From: Synechocystis sp. PCC 7509
GTDB lineage: Bacteria > Cyanobacteriota > Cyanobacteriia > Cyanobacteriales > Chroococcidiopsidaceae
Assembly (NCBI RefSeq): GCF_000332075.2
Contig: NZ_ALVU02000001.1
Coordinates: 2,058,324-2,122,323 of the forward strand
Length of the DNA stretch: 64,000 nucleotides
Direction of reading: 5' to 3'
This document shows positions 17,132 to 28,100 of the stretch, piece by piece; within the stretch, counting starts at the first letter, position 1; each line of letters starts with the position of its first letter. The translations under genes were made by a program, and so were the position numbers. The notes beneath the pieces are model-generated. The model was not told the DNA's origin. It was given only the letters and a program-made list of their open reading frames with translations, and ran no database searches.

Positions 17132-20100
17132 ATGATGAGTACAGAAATAGATGAATCACTGGAAAAGGTTGCTGTTATTGGCATGGCGGGGCGTTTTCCT
17201 GGGGCGGAAAATATAGAAACCTTTTGGCAAAATTTACAAGATGGGGTTGATTCAATTTCGACGTTTTCCGATCAAGAGTTGTTAGCAGTAGGTGTCGATC
17301 CAACTTGGCTTGATTTGCCGAGTTATGTCAAAGCTGGCGGTGTACTGGAAGATATCGATTTATTTGACGCAGCTTTTTTTGAATTTAGTCCCAAAGAGGC
17401 AGAAATTACCGATCCTCAACATCGTTTGTTTTTAGAATCGGCTTACGTGGCGATTGAGGATGCTGGCTACGATTTGCAAAGGTGTACAAGTCGCGTTGGT
17501 GTATATGCTGGGGCTAGTTTAAGTAATTATCTGGCTTTGAATTGCGATCGCTTTGGTTCGGCAACATCTTATCAAGCTTTGATTGGTAATGATAAAGATT
17601 TTTTGACTACTCGCGTTGCTTATAAGCTAAATCTTAAAGGTCCTTGTATCACCGTTCAAACTGCTTGTTCTACTTCGTTGGTGGCGGTGGCTTTGGCTTG
17701 TCAAAGTCTGCTGAGTTATCAGTGTGACATGGCTTTGGCGGGTGGTGTTTCTATTCGTACTCCCCAAAAAACAGGCTATTTCTCTGAATCTGGAGGGACT
17801 TTATCGCCGGATGGTCGTTGCTGTGCTTTTGATGCTAGTGCAAAGGGTACGGTGGTTGGTAATGGGGTGGGTGTGGTGGTTCTTAAGCGGTTGCAAGAGG
17901 CGATCGCCGATGGAGATCATATTTATGCCACGATTAGCGGTACGGCGATTAATAATGATGGTGCGGGTAAGGTTGGCTACACAGCACCTAGTGTAGATGG
18001 TCAAGGGGAAGTAATCACCGAAGCGATGATGTTGGCGGGTGTGAACCCGGAAACAATTAGCTATGTAGAGGCGCACGGTACGGGTACGGCTTTAGGCGAT
18101 CCGATTGAAATTGCCGCACTTTCCCAAGCTTTTCGGACTGATAAAACAGGTTTCTGTGCGATCGGTTCAGTTAAAACTAATATTGGTCATTTGGATGCTG
18201 CTTCGGGCGTTACAGGGCTAATTAAAACGGCTTTGGCGCTTAAATATAAGCTGATACCACCAAGCTTAAATTTTCAGCAACCCAATCCGCAGATTGATTT
18301 TGCGAATAGTCCTTTTTATGTCAATACTAAGCTGAAGGAATGGCAAACAAGTCCGCGCCGTGCGGGTGTTAGTTCTTTGGGGATGGGTGGGACTAATGCT
18401 CATGTTTTACTAGAAGAAGCGCCGATACAGGTGCAAAAGGTAGAGAAGAAATATCATTTATTGGTTCTTTCTGCCAAAACTACGTCGGCGCTAGATAATG
18501 CAACTAGAAATCTTGGTAATTATTTACAGCAACATCCCCAAGCAAACCTAGCGGAAGTGGCTTATACCTTGCAAGTGGGACGCAGGGAGTTTGATTATCG
18601 CTGCGCTTTGGTGTGTCGAGATATTGATGATGCTGTAAGTCAGCTAAGTTCAAAGTTAACGCATCACCAAGTAACGGGCGATCGCTCAATTACCTTTATG
18701 TTTCCCGGACAAGGTTCTCAGTATGCAGACATGGGCAAAGAATTGTATGTTAGCGAACCTGTATTTCGTCAATGCGTAGATCGTTGCTGCGAGATATTAG
18801 AGCCTTATTTGGGGTTAGATTTGCGATCGCTGTTTAATTCCACAGAACAACTAAAACAAACTCCTATAGCTCAAACTGCATTATTTGTTGTTGAATATGC
18901 TTTAGCGGCGTTGTGGATGTCTTGGGGGGTAAATCCAGAATCGGCAATCGGTCATAGTATTGGCGAATATGTGGCGGCTTGTTTGGCTGGTGTATTTTCC
19001 CTAGAAGATGCTTTGAGGTTGGTGGCGGTGCGCGGACAGTTGATGCAACAATGCCCTACGGGTTCTATGTTGGCGGTGTCGTTACCTGAAACAGAAGTTA
19101 CAGCTTTACTTAGCGATCGCCTATCTTTAGCGGCTATTAATGCGCCCTCATCTTGCGTAGTGGCGGGAACAGATGATGCTATTGATAGTTTGCAACTTTG
19201 CTTGCAAACCCAAGGGATAAGTTGTCGTCGCTTGCACGTTTCCCATGCTTTTCATTCGCCACTGATGGACGAAATCTTAGAATCATTTAGGCAAGAAGTA
19301 TCCCTCGTTAAACTGCATCCGCCTAAAATTCCCTTTATTTCTAACGTTACGGGAACTTGGATTACAGCCCAAGAAGCGACAGATCCTAATTATTGGGTAA
19401 AACATTTGCGTCATACAGTTTGCTTTAGTAGTGGAATTGCTGAATTACTCCAATCGCCCAATCGAATTTTGTTGGAAGTAGGCGCGGGGCGCACATTATT
19501 TACCTTTGCCAAACAGCACTCAGAACAACGAATTATTTTATCTTCTTTACCTCATCCTCAAGAAAAACAATCTGATATTGCTTGCTTACTGCATAGCTTA
19601 GGTAGTCTTTGGCTATCGGGAGTGGCGATTAATTGGACTGGGTTTTATGGTGAAAATCGCCCTCAACGTCTTCCTTTACCTACTTACCCTTTTGAACGCC
19701 AACGTTATTGGCGCGATCGCCCGGCGGTAAAAAGTCTTGGGCAAGCGGTAGTAGAAGCTAGTCAAAGAGAAATTGCAATAGGCGATCGCCAAACCCATAT
19801 ACAGCATAAAACCCGTTTGGAATATCTCTGCACGGCATATATGAATCTAGCTTTAAGCCATTTGGGTAGATGCAAAGATCCATTTACAAAAGAAGAATTG
19901 TTAGCCCAAGTTGTACCCCGTTATCGGCAATTATTGGATCGCTGGCTGGAGGTTTTAGTCGAACGAGGGCATTTACAGCAAGATGGTAACTTATACAGCA
20001 ACCTTTTATCTTTATCTCCTACAGCTATCAATGATTTAGTAGATGAAGCAATAACTCAACATTCAGGCTATCAACAACAGTTAGAACTTATCCAAACTTG

Positions 20101-22576
20101 CGGAGAGAACTTAGCCGCCGTACTGGTTGGTACAAAAGAACCTTTAGAGTTGCATTTTGCCACATTAGTTAAAAATGGAGCAATTTCTAGAGCTAATTTA
20201 CCTGCTGATGATTATTACAACAGTATTTTGCGATCGAGTTTAGAGCAGGTTATAAAGTCATTGCCACCAGAAGCAAACTTGAGAATTTTAGAAATTGGTG
20301 GCGGTACGGGTATTGCTACTACAGAAATATTACCCTTGTTGCCACCAGAAAGGACTAAATATACTTTTACCGATGTTGGGAGTTTTTTCCTAGATGCTGC
20401 CAAGCAGAGGTTTAGTAATTATCCTTTTGTGGAATATCGCACTTTAGATATTGAAAAACCTCTGACAGAGCAAGGTTTTTCGCAGCACTTTGATGTAGTT
20501 ATTGCTGTTAATGTTCTGCACGTTACCCAAAACTTAACAGATACCCTCGCTCGTGTGCATTCTATACTCGCTCCTGACGGCTTGTTGCTGATGCAGGAAA
20601 TTACCCAACCGCAATTAGAATTTGATATTACCGATGGTTTGCTGATGCACCCTCTAGAGGACGTTCAACGTAGCCAAGGCAATCCATTTTTATCTAAAGA
20701 ACAGTGGCAAGAATTACTAGGCGATCGCGCTTTTAATAAAGTAGTAGCTTACGGAGATGTAGACTTTGGGCAACATATTTTTATCGCTCAAGCTTCCTTG
20801 ACGCAGAAAAAAGATATCGCAGACTGGTTTTACATTCCTTCTTGGCAGCGTTCTTTACAACCTTTAGATACAGATAACCAAAAACAACGCTGGCTAATAT
20901 TTTTAGATGATCGCGGTTTAGGCGATCGCTTAGTACAACGATTGCAGTTGCAAGGACACGATATTGTTACCGTGAAATTAGGGACAGAATTTAGTTCTAT
21001 AGGCGATCGCTCTTACACTCTCAATCCTCAACACAAACCAGACTACAACACTCTAATTCAAGCACTTGCTGCCAAAAATTTGCTTCCCAGAGCGATCGCT
21101 CATTTATGGAACATTACAGATATTTGCGAACTAACAACTGCTGAAGTCAGCCACGCGCAAACGAGAGGATTCTATAGCCTACTTTTTCTTACTCAAGCGC
21201 TTGTCGCCCAAAACTGCGATTCTTTGCAAATAAAAGTAATCTCCAACAATATGCAGGCGGTGAATGTAAATGAAAGTCTTTGCCCTCAAAAAGCTACGGT
21301 AGTTGGACTTGTTAAAGTTATTGCTCAAGAATACCCACATATTCGCTGTTGTAGCATTGATGTTACTCTCCCCGCGCCGGATAGTTGGCAAGCAGAGAAA
21401 CTTACAAACAAGTTATTAGCAGAACTTACAGCAACTTCTACCGATAAAGTAGTTGCCTACAGAGGCGGTTATCGTTGGCTACAAAACTTTCTTCCCGTGT
21501 CTTTGCCAGCATCGACAGTACAAAAACTCAAGCAAGGGGGAGTTTATCTAATTATCGGTGGACTAGGTAGCCTAGGGTTAGTGTTGGCGGAATATTTAGC
21601 AAAAACCTACCAAGCGAAACTAATTTTGGTTGGGCGTTCTGCTGTACTCTCGCCAGAGGATTGCAAACATAAAAAATTGCTGGAATTGGAAGCTTTGGGG
21701 GCTGAAGTTATAACTTTTAGCGCCGATACCGCCAACTTAGAACAAATGCAAAGTGCGATCGCTTTAGCAGAAACCAGGTTTGGGCGACTTGATGGTGTTA
21801 TTCACTCCGTTGCAACTAACATTACCGAACGAATGCGCCGGATAGAACAACTTAGTCAAGCTGAATGCAATCGTGAATTTCAAGCAAAAGTCTATGGCAT
21901 TTTAGTTTTACAGCAAGTTTTACAAAGTAAACAGTTAGATTTTTGTTTGGTTGTATCTTCTTTAGCCTCAATATTTGGTGGAGTTGGACACGCGGCTTAC
22001 TCGGCGGCTAACTTGTTTTTAGATGCTTTTGTTTGTCAGCACAATCAAACTAATCCCGTACCTTGGACAAGTGTCAACTGGGATGGACGAATACCATTTT
22101 TGCCCGGATTGAACGTTAATCCCGAACTAACGATGACACCACAAGATGACATCGAAGTATTTAAGCGCGTCTTAACTGGAGAAGATGGACAGATAGTAGT
22201 ATCTACTCGCAACCTGCAAACTAGGATAGACACCTGGACTAATCAAGCGCCAACTAACTCCTCTGGGCATTCCGGGCCCAAGTTGCAGACTAATTATATT
22301 GCTCCCCGCGATCGCTTAGAACAAGATATTGCAGACATCTGGCAAGAGGTACTAGGCATTAGTCAAATAGGTATTCACGACAATTTCTTTAAATTGGGCG
22401 GTGATTCTCTAACTGGAATAACGATTATCAACAAATTTCAACAACTAAGTTACAACATTCCAATCGCTGCGTTATTTGAAGCACCAACTATCGCCGAACT
22501 GGTTGCACACTTTCCTCAAAAATCTCTCACCCCTGTCTTAGCTAGCAAAAGTAATCGCGAGGAGGGCGAAGTATGA
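17132..22576 (+). CDS. type I PKS module: KS-AT-cMT-KR-ACP
   Basis: This single extending module has about 1814 aa. The ketosynthase (about 12-430) has active Cys179 (TACSTS), HGTGTALGDP and NIGHLDA. The acyltransferase (about 520-840) has Ser609 (GHSIGE), and HAFH at about 705 predicts malonyl-CoA. A methyltransferase region (about 1000-1180) carries LEIGGGTG at about 1053. The ketoreductase has GGLGSLG at about 1475 and catalytic Tyr1623 (HAAYSAAN). The ACP serine is Ser1759 (GGDSLTG). No dehydratase or enoylreductase is seen. Expected product is an alpha-methyl, beta-hydroxy two-carbon extension. I take ATG 17132 as start, since a TTG just upstream is less likely. Its stop overlaps the next start (ATGA). 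Confidence 0.95.
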   Translation: MMSTEIDESLEKVAVIGMAGRFPGAENIETFWQNLQDGVDSISTFSDQELLAVGVDPTWLDLPSYVKAGGVLEDIDLFDAAFFEFSPKEAEITDPQHRLFLESAYVAIEDAGYDLQRCTSRVGVYAGASLSNYLALNCDRFGSATSYQALIGNDKDFLTTRVAYKLNLKGPCITVQTACSTSLVAVALACQSLLSYQCDMALAGGVSIRTPQKTGYFSESGGTLSPDGRCCAFDASAKGTVVGNGVGVVVLKRLQEAIADGDHIYATISGTAINNDGAGKVGYTAPSVDGQGEVITEAMMLAGVNPETISYVEAHGTGTALGDPIEIAALSQAFRTDKTGFCAIGSVKTNIGHLDAASGVTGLIKTALALKYKLIPPSLNFQQPNPQIDFANSPFYVNTKLKEWQTSPRRAGVSSLGMGGTNAHVLLEEAPIQVQKVEKKYHLLVLSAKTTSALDNATRNLGNYLQQHPQANLAEVAYTLQVGRREFDYRCALVCRDIDDAVSQLSSKLTHHQVTGDRSITFMFPGQGSQYADMGKELYVSEPVFRQCVDRCCEILEPYLGLDLRSLFNSTEQLKQTPIAQTALFVVEYALAALWMSWGVNPESAIGHSIGEYVAACLAGVFSLEDALRLVAVRGQLMQQCPTGSMLAVSLPETEVTALLSDRLSLAAINAPSSCVVAGTDDAIDSLQLCLQTQGISCRRLHVSHAFHSPLMDEILESFRQEVSLVKLHPPKIPFISNVTGTWITAQEATDPNYWVKHLRHTVCFSSGIAELLQSPNRILLEVGAGRTLFTFAKQHSEQRIILSSLPHPQEKQSDIACLLHSLGSLWLSGVAINWTGFYGENRPQRLPLPTYPFERQRYWRDRPAVKSLGQAVVEASQREIAIGDRQTHIQHKTRLEYLCTAYMNLALSHLGRCKDPFTKEELLAQVVPRYRQLLDRWLEVLVERGHLQQDGNLYSNLLSLSPTAINDLVDEAITQHSGYQQQLELIQTCGENLAAVLVGTKEPLELHFATLVKNGAISRANLPADDYYNSILRSSLEQVIKSLPPEANLRILEIGGGTGIATTEILPLLPPERTKYTFTDVGSFFLDAAKQRFSNYPFVEYRTLDIEKPLTEQGFSQHFDVVIAVNVLHVTQNLTDTLARVHSILAPDGLLLMQEITQPQLEFDITDGLLMHPLEDVQRSQGNPFLSKEQWQELLGDRAFNKVVAYGDVDFGQHIFIAQASLTQKKDIADWFYIPSWQRSLQPLDTDNQKQRWLIFLDDRGLGDRLVQRLQLQGHDIVTVKLGTEFSSIGDRSYTLNPQHKPDYNTLIQALAAKNLLPRAIAHLWNITDICELTTAEVSHAQTRGFYSLLFLTQALVAQNCDSLQIKVISNNMQAVNVNESLCPQKATVVGLVKVIAQEYPHIRCCSIDVTLPAPDSWQAEKLTNKLLAELTATSTDKVVAYRGGYRWLQNFLPVSLPASTVQKLKQGGVYLIIGGLGSLGLVLAEYLAKTYQAKLILVGRSAVLSPEDCKHKKLLELEALGAEVITFSADTANLEQMQSAIALAETRFGRLDGVIHSVATNITERMRRIEQLSQAECNREFQAKVYGILVLQQVLQSKQLDFCLVVSSLASIFGGVGHAAYSAANLFLDAFVCQHNQTNPVPWTSVNWDGRIPFLPGLNVNPELTMTPQDDIEVFKRVLTGEDGQIVVSTRNLQTRIDTWTNQAPTNSSGHSGPKLQTNYIAPRDRLEQDIADIWQEVLGISQIGIHDNFFKLGGDSLTGITIINKFQQLSYNIPIAALFEAPTIAELVAHFPQKSLTPVLASKSNREEGEV

Positions 22577-25152
22577 GCGCTACCAGTCAATTTATCTCTG
22601 AGATTGCTAACCTAGATGTCCAGTTGTGGGTAGAGGGAGAAAAGTTACGTTACAGCGCCCCTCAAGGCAAAATTACCCCAACTTTACTAACTCAGATGCG
22701 GGAACGCAAAGCCGAGATTATTCAATTACTGAGTCAAGATAGCGCCATTCACCCAGCAAAGAAAGACAATTTACCTCTATCTTTTGCCCAACAACGACTC
22801 TGGTTTGTAGAACAACTCCAGCCGCATACCTGCACCTACAACGAACCCGTTGCATTGCATTTAGTGGGCAATCTCGACACCGCCGTATTAGAGGAGAGTA
22901 TCAACGAAATTATCCGCCGTCATGAGATATTGCGTACTACATTTATAGCGATCGCCGGACAACCTACACAAGTCATCTCTCCCAGTTTGCAAGTAAAAGT
23001 AACAGTTATAGATGTCAGCAATTTATCAAAACCGGAGGTGCAAGAATTAGCCGATACCGAAGCTAAGTTACCTTTTGATTTGACAAAGTTACCCTTAATT
23101 CGGCTAACTTTGCTCAAACTTGGCGACTTAGAAAACATTTTATTGCTCACCGTACATCATATTGTCTGGGATGGTTGGTCTATAGGGGTGTTAATTCGGG
23201 AATTAAGCGCCCTGTATCGCGCCTTCAGCAGCAATCAACCTTCGCCGCTACCAAAATTAACTATTCAGTATGCAGACTTCGCTGTATGGCAGAGAAACCG
23301 CTTGCAAGGCAAGGTATTAGCTGAAAAACTAGCTTATTGGCAAGCCCAACTAGGTAACAACCTTCCCGTTTTGCAACTACCGACAATTCGCCCTCGTGCA
23401 GAAGTCAAAACTAATCGTGGTGCAAGTCAATCTTTTTTACTACCCTCTAATCTTACTGAGGCAATCCAAGCTCTCAGCCAGCAAGAGAATGTTAGTTTGT
23501 TTATGACACTGTTGTCAGCTTTTCAGGTGCTTCTGTGGCGCTATACCAATCAAGAAGACATAGTTATTGGTACAGATATCGCCAATCGCAGCCATGCAGA
23601 GACGGAATCATTGATTGGTTTTTTCATGAATCTGTTGGTATTGCGGACAGATTTAAGCGGAAATCCTAGTTTTAAAGAACTACTCGCACGGGTGCGTCAA
23701 GTAACGCTATCAGCCTACGCCCATCAAGATTTGCCTTTTGAGGAATTAGTCAAGGCGCTGCAACCAGAACGCAATTTAAGCAATACCTCACCCCTATTTC
23801 AGGTATTGTTTGTTCTTCAGAATACACCGATGCCTGCCTTAGATTTGCCAGGAGTGCAGTTGAAAGAATGGTTTTGGCGCAACGATACCGCTAGGTTTGA
23901 TTTGGCTATTTTTCTGACGAAAACACCCCAAGGAATTATCAGCACTTGGCGCTATAGTACCGAACTATTTACCGAAAATGCGATCGCAAAGATGGCAAGT
24001 CATTTTGAAACTTTACTTACCAATATTGTCAGCCAGCCTCATGCGCGAATCGATGCTTTAGAAATGTTGACGGAAGACGAACTTAAACAGCAAGCTATGC
24101 AAAAAAACAAGCGTAAAGCTTTTAATCGAGAGCAATTATTTAAAGCTGCGCCTACAGCTATTAATCTATCGGCAAACAACTTAGTTACAACAACTTATTT
24201 ACAACAAGATCGAACATTTCCTTTAGTTATTCAGCCTGTGAATAACGAGATCGATTTAGTTGATTGGGTTAAAAGTAATCGAGACTTTATAGAAGGTGAG
24301 TTAATCAAGCACGGCGCTATTCTATTTAGAGGATTTCCAGTTAATTCTGTAGCTGGCTTTGAAAACTTTGCTACAGCTATTTGTCCGCAGTTATTTGGTG
24401 AATATGGCGATTTACCTCGTGTGGGAATAGGTAATAAAGTGTATGGTTCTACACCTTATCCCGCAGACAAAGCGATTTTATTTCACAATGAAAGTTCTCA
24501 TTTACATTCCTATCCTTTAAAAATTTGGTTTTTCTGTTTACAGCCAGCACAAAAAGGCGGAGAAACACCAATTGTAGATTGTCGCAAAGCTTACAAAATT
24601 CTTTGTCCTCAACTGCGAGAAAAATTAGCTAAAGAACAATTAATGTACGTTCGCAACTACACAAATGATTTAGACGTTAGCTGGCAAAACTTTTTTCACA
24701 CTTCTGATAAAAGTGTAGTAGAAAAACACTGCCGTCAAGCCGGAATTAGTTTTGAATGGTATGGAAAAGATGGGTTAATAACTCGCCAAATTCGTCCGGC
24801 GATCGCTATACATCCTAAAACTAAAGAACCTGTATTTTTCAATCAAATTCAGTTACATCATATTGCTTATTTAGAGCCAGAAACTCGCACATCTTTGTTA
24901 TCATTATTTGCTGAGGATAAGTTACCGCGTAATGTTTATTATGGTGACGGTAGTTCAATTAAAAATGAAGCGATAAAAGAAATAAATCGCGTTTATCAAC
25001 AGTCTCAAACTAGCTTTGTTTGGCAAAAGGGAGATATTTTAATGCTAGATAATATGTTGGCTGCACACGGAAGATTGCCCTATATAGGAGAGCGCAAAAT
25101 TGTTGTAGCAATGGGAGAAATGAGTAATTTTTTTAAAGGGTGGAGAAACTAA
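22573..25152 (+). CDS. TubC docking-condensation-TauD/SyrP hydroxylase fusion (no A or T domain)
   Basis: This 859-aa protein has three parts. A TubC-type N-terminal docking domain (about 1-55) suits acceptance from the PKS C-terminus. An LCL condensation domain (about 68-490) has HHIVWDG at about 195. A SyrP-like Fe(II)/2-oxoglutarate dioxygenase (about 525-855) follows. Iron ligands appear as His638-x-Glu640 (FHNESSH) and His832 (AAHGRLP), with an Arg shortly after for 2-oxoglutarate. There is no adenylation or carrier domain. The protein therefore supplies C and hydroxylase functions to the Asp module encoded next (I-A-T-E). Known relatives beta-hydroxylate carrier-bound Asp in siderophore lines. 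Start and stop overlap both neighbours (ATGA and TAATG). Confidence 0.93.
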   Translation: MSATSQFISEIANLDVQLWVEGEKLRYSAPQGKITPTLLTQMRERKAEIIQLLSQDSAIHPAKKDNLPLSFAQQRLWFVEQLQPHTCTYNEPVALHLVGNLDTAVLEESINEIIRRHEILRTTFIAIAGQPTQVISPSLQVKVTVIDVSNLSKPEVQELADTEAKLPFDLTKLPLIRLTLLKLGDLENILLLTVHHIVWDGWSIGVLIRELSALYRAFSSNQPSPLPKLTIQYADFAVWQRNRLQGKVLAEKLAYWQAQLGNNLPVLQLPTIRPRAEVKTNRGASQSFLLPSNLTEAIQALSQQENVSLFMTLLSAFQVLLWRYTNQEDIVIGTDIANRSHAETESLIGFFMNLLVLRTDLSGNPSFKELLARVRQVTLSAYAHQDLPFEELVKALQPERNLSNTSPLFQVLFVLQNTPMPALDLPGVQLKEWFWRNDTARFDLAIFLTKTPQGIISTWRYSTELFTENAIAKMASHFETLLTNIVSQPHARIDALEMLTEDELKQQAMQKNKRKAFNREQLFKAAPTAINLSANNLVTTTYLQQDRTFPLVIQPVNNEIDLVDWVKSNRDFIEGELIKHGAILFRGFPVNSVAGFENFATAICPQLFGEYGDLPRVGIGNKVYGSTPYPADKAILFHNESSHLHSYPLKIWFFCLQPAQKGGETPIVDCRKAYKILCPQLREKLAKEQLMYVRNYTNDLDVSWQNFFHTSDKSVVEKHCRQAGISFEWYGKDGLITRQIRPAIAIHPKTKEPVFFNQIQLHHIAYLEPETRTSLLSLFAEDKLPRNVYYGDGSSIKNEAIKEINRVYQQSQTSFVWQKGDILMLDNMLAAHGRLPYIGERKIVVAMGEMSNFFKGWRN

Positions 25153-28100
25153 TGCTAACTGATTTAAGAGGCTTTCGCCTTTCTCCTCAACAAAAACAAT
25201 TGTGGTTTTGGCAAAAAGAAAGTAATGCTTATGTGGCTCAAGTTGTTATTGAAATAACAGGAAACCTAAATTCACAAGCTTTGCAAGCTACCATCCAAGA
25301 AGTTACCATAAATCATGAAATTCTCCGCACTGCTTTTCGTCAGATTGCCGGGATGAAAACGCCGATTATGGTAGTAGAAGATAACTGTCTTATTTCCTGG
25401 CAAGAATTTGATTTACAAAGTAGCAGTATTGAGTTAATTTGTCAGCAAGAAAGGGAAAAAAGCTTTGATTTAGAGCAAGTGCCATTGTTATTCGCATCTC
25501 TAGTTAAAGTATTAGCAAGTAAGCATATTTTATTGATTACTATGCCCTCTTTGTGTGCTGATAGCGAGACGTTGAATAACTTATTTATAGAAATTTGCGA
25601 TCGCTATGCTTATAATTCGCCAAATTCAAGTCAAGAAATTGTCCAGTATACTCAGTTTTGCGAATGGCAAAATCAATTATTAATAGAGAATCATCAAGAT
25701 TACTGGCAACAACAAGATTTATCTACATTGCCGTTAATACTTCCTTTTCAAGCAGACAAGCAAGCAGAATTTAAGATTAATTCTTATAAGTTAGCTCTTG
25801 ACAATTATCTAGTTGCTGGTATTAAAAATTGGTTGCGGCGAAAAGACTTTGATCTATCTAACTTCTTACTCGCCTGCTGGCAAATTTTACTGTATCGCAT
25901 CACAAACCAATCCGAAATAATTGTAGGTCAACTTTTTAATGGTAGAGAATACGAAGAATTACAAGCTACTTTAGGATTAATTGCCAAATCCTTACCAATT
26001 TGTAAACGTTTTACTCCAGACTTACAATTTGAGGAAGTAGTAAGACAAGTTACAGCAACTAGCCAGAATGCTTGTGAATATCAGGAATATTTTACTAAAG
26101 AAGTTGATAATTTATTAGTTTTGTTTGAACTGATATATCTCCCAGAAAAACGTTGCTTAAACGATGTGACTTTTGCTATTGACAATCAATTTGTTTGTAC
26201 TGATAAATTCACTATTAAACTTTCTGTATTTCTACGTGGCGAATCTATAGGTATTCGGATTGATTACAATCAAAACCTTTTTGAGGCGCAAGCCATCACC
26301 TTATTAGCCGCACAGTTTCAAACTCTGATAACCAGTGCGATTAATAACCTTAGTGAGTCAATTAGTCAATTAAATATTTTACCTCCCCAGCAGTTACAGC
26401 AAATATTAATTGATTTCAATCAAACTCAAGTTGATTATCCTCAAGACAAATGTATTCATCAGCTAATTGAGGAACAAGCTAAATTAACACCAAATGCGAT
26501 CGCAGTTATTTATGAAAACGAACAACTAACTTACAGCGAACTCAATAACCGCGCCGATAGATTGGCTTGCCACTTACAACAGTTAGGAGTCAAACCAGAA
26601 ACCGTAGTTGGCATTTATTTAGAACGCTCTAATTTAATGCTAGTGGCAATGTTGGGCATTCTCAAAGCTGGGGGCGCTTATTTGCCTATAGAAGCAACTT
26701 CACAGTGCGATCGCATCAGCTATATCTTAGAAGATGCTCAAGTAGCGGTGCTATTGACTCAAAAAAAATTAGCTAATTTGCCCGATTGTATCCAGCTATG
26801 CTTAGATGATTGGGATCGAAGTTGCGATAGCGCAAGCGCGCACGCAGGGCTTCGCCTTCCTGTTAGCCTTGCTTCTCACAATTTAGCCTATATCATCTAT
26901 ACATCGGGTTCTACGGGTAAGCCGAAAGGCGTTGCAGTTGAACATCGGCAACTATGCAACTATACCAAGGGCGCATTAGAACAGATAGATTTACCTTATG
27001 GGGCAAGTTTTGCGATGGTTTCCACCTTCGCGGCAGATTTAGGCAATACAGTTATCTTCGCCGCTTTGCTTACAGGTGGATGTCTGCATATTATTTCTCA
27101 AGAAAGGGCTACTAATCCTGTAGCCTTAGCTGGCTATTTTCGCCGTCATGCTATCGATTGTCTCAAAATTGTTCCTTCTCACCTGAATGCCCTATTAACT
27201 GTCAATGCTGAAGATATCTTGCCATCAAAACTACTTATCCTTGGCGGTGAAACTGCTAATTGGGAGTTAGTGGATAAGGTTCAGCAGCTAAAACCAGATT
27301 GCAAAATTTTGAATCATTATGGACCTACAGAAACTACTGTCGGCGTACTGACTTATAAAGTCAAACCAATTAACCAAGCTAAAACCCTGCCAATTGGTCG
27401 CCCTCTTGCTAATACTCAGGCTTACATCCTAGACGATCGCTTGCAACCTGTCCCGATATTTGTACCTGGAGAACTATACATTGGCGGCGCAAACTTAGCG
27501 CGGGGTTATCTTAATAGTCCTGAATTAACAGCCCAAAAGTTTATTAATAATCCCTTTAGCGATACAGGCAAGTTGTACAAAACAGGTGATAAAGCCCGGT
27601 TTTATCCAGATGGTAGCATCGAATTTTTGGGGCGGAGCGATCGCCAAGTAAAAATTCACGGTTTCCGCATAGAACTAGAAGAAGTAGAAGCTATTTTTAG
27701 CCAGCACCCAGCTATTAAACAGGCGGTGGTAATCTGCGAAAACGAGCGTTTAATTGCTTACATAGTTGCCCATCCTGCACCAACTGCGAAAGAATTGCGG
27801 CACTTTGGGCTAGAGTTGCTACCCGAATATATGTTACCTTCAGCCTTTGTATTTCTTGATGCTATTCCCCTTACGCCGAATGGGAAAGTAGACTTTAAAT
27901 CGCTACCTGCACCAGATACCGTAGAACTAGCAACAACCTATATTGTCCCGCGCACTCCCCAAGAACAACAATTAGCAAACATTTGGGCAGAAGTTCTCAA
28001 ATTGCCACAAGTAGGAATTAATAGTAACTTTTTTGAATTGGGTGGCGATTCTATCCTCAGCATTCAGGTAGTAGCCAAAGCAAATCAAGCAGGTTTGCAG

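Noticed and set aside
25152-26400. N-terminal domain of the Asp module as a simply broken condensation domain
   Set aside because: A similar loss of HHxxxDG occurs in the second such protein, both next to a hydroxylase, which fits the interface-domain type rather than decay.
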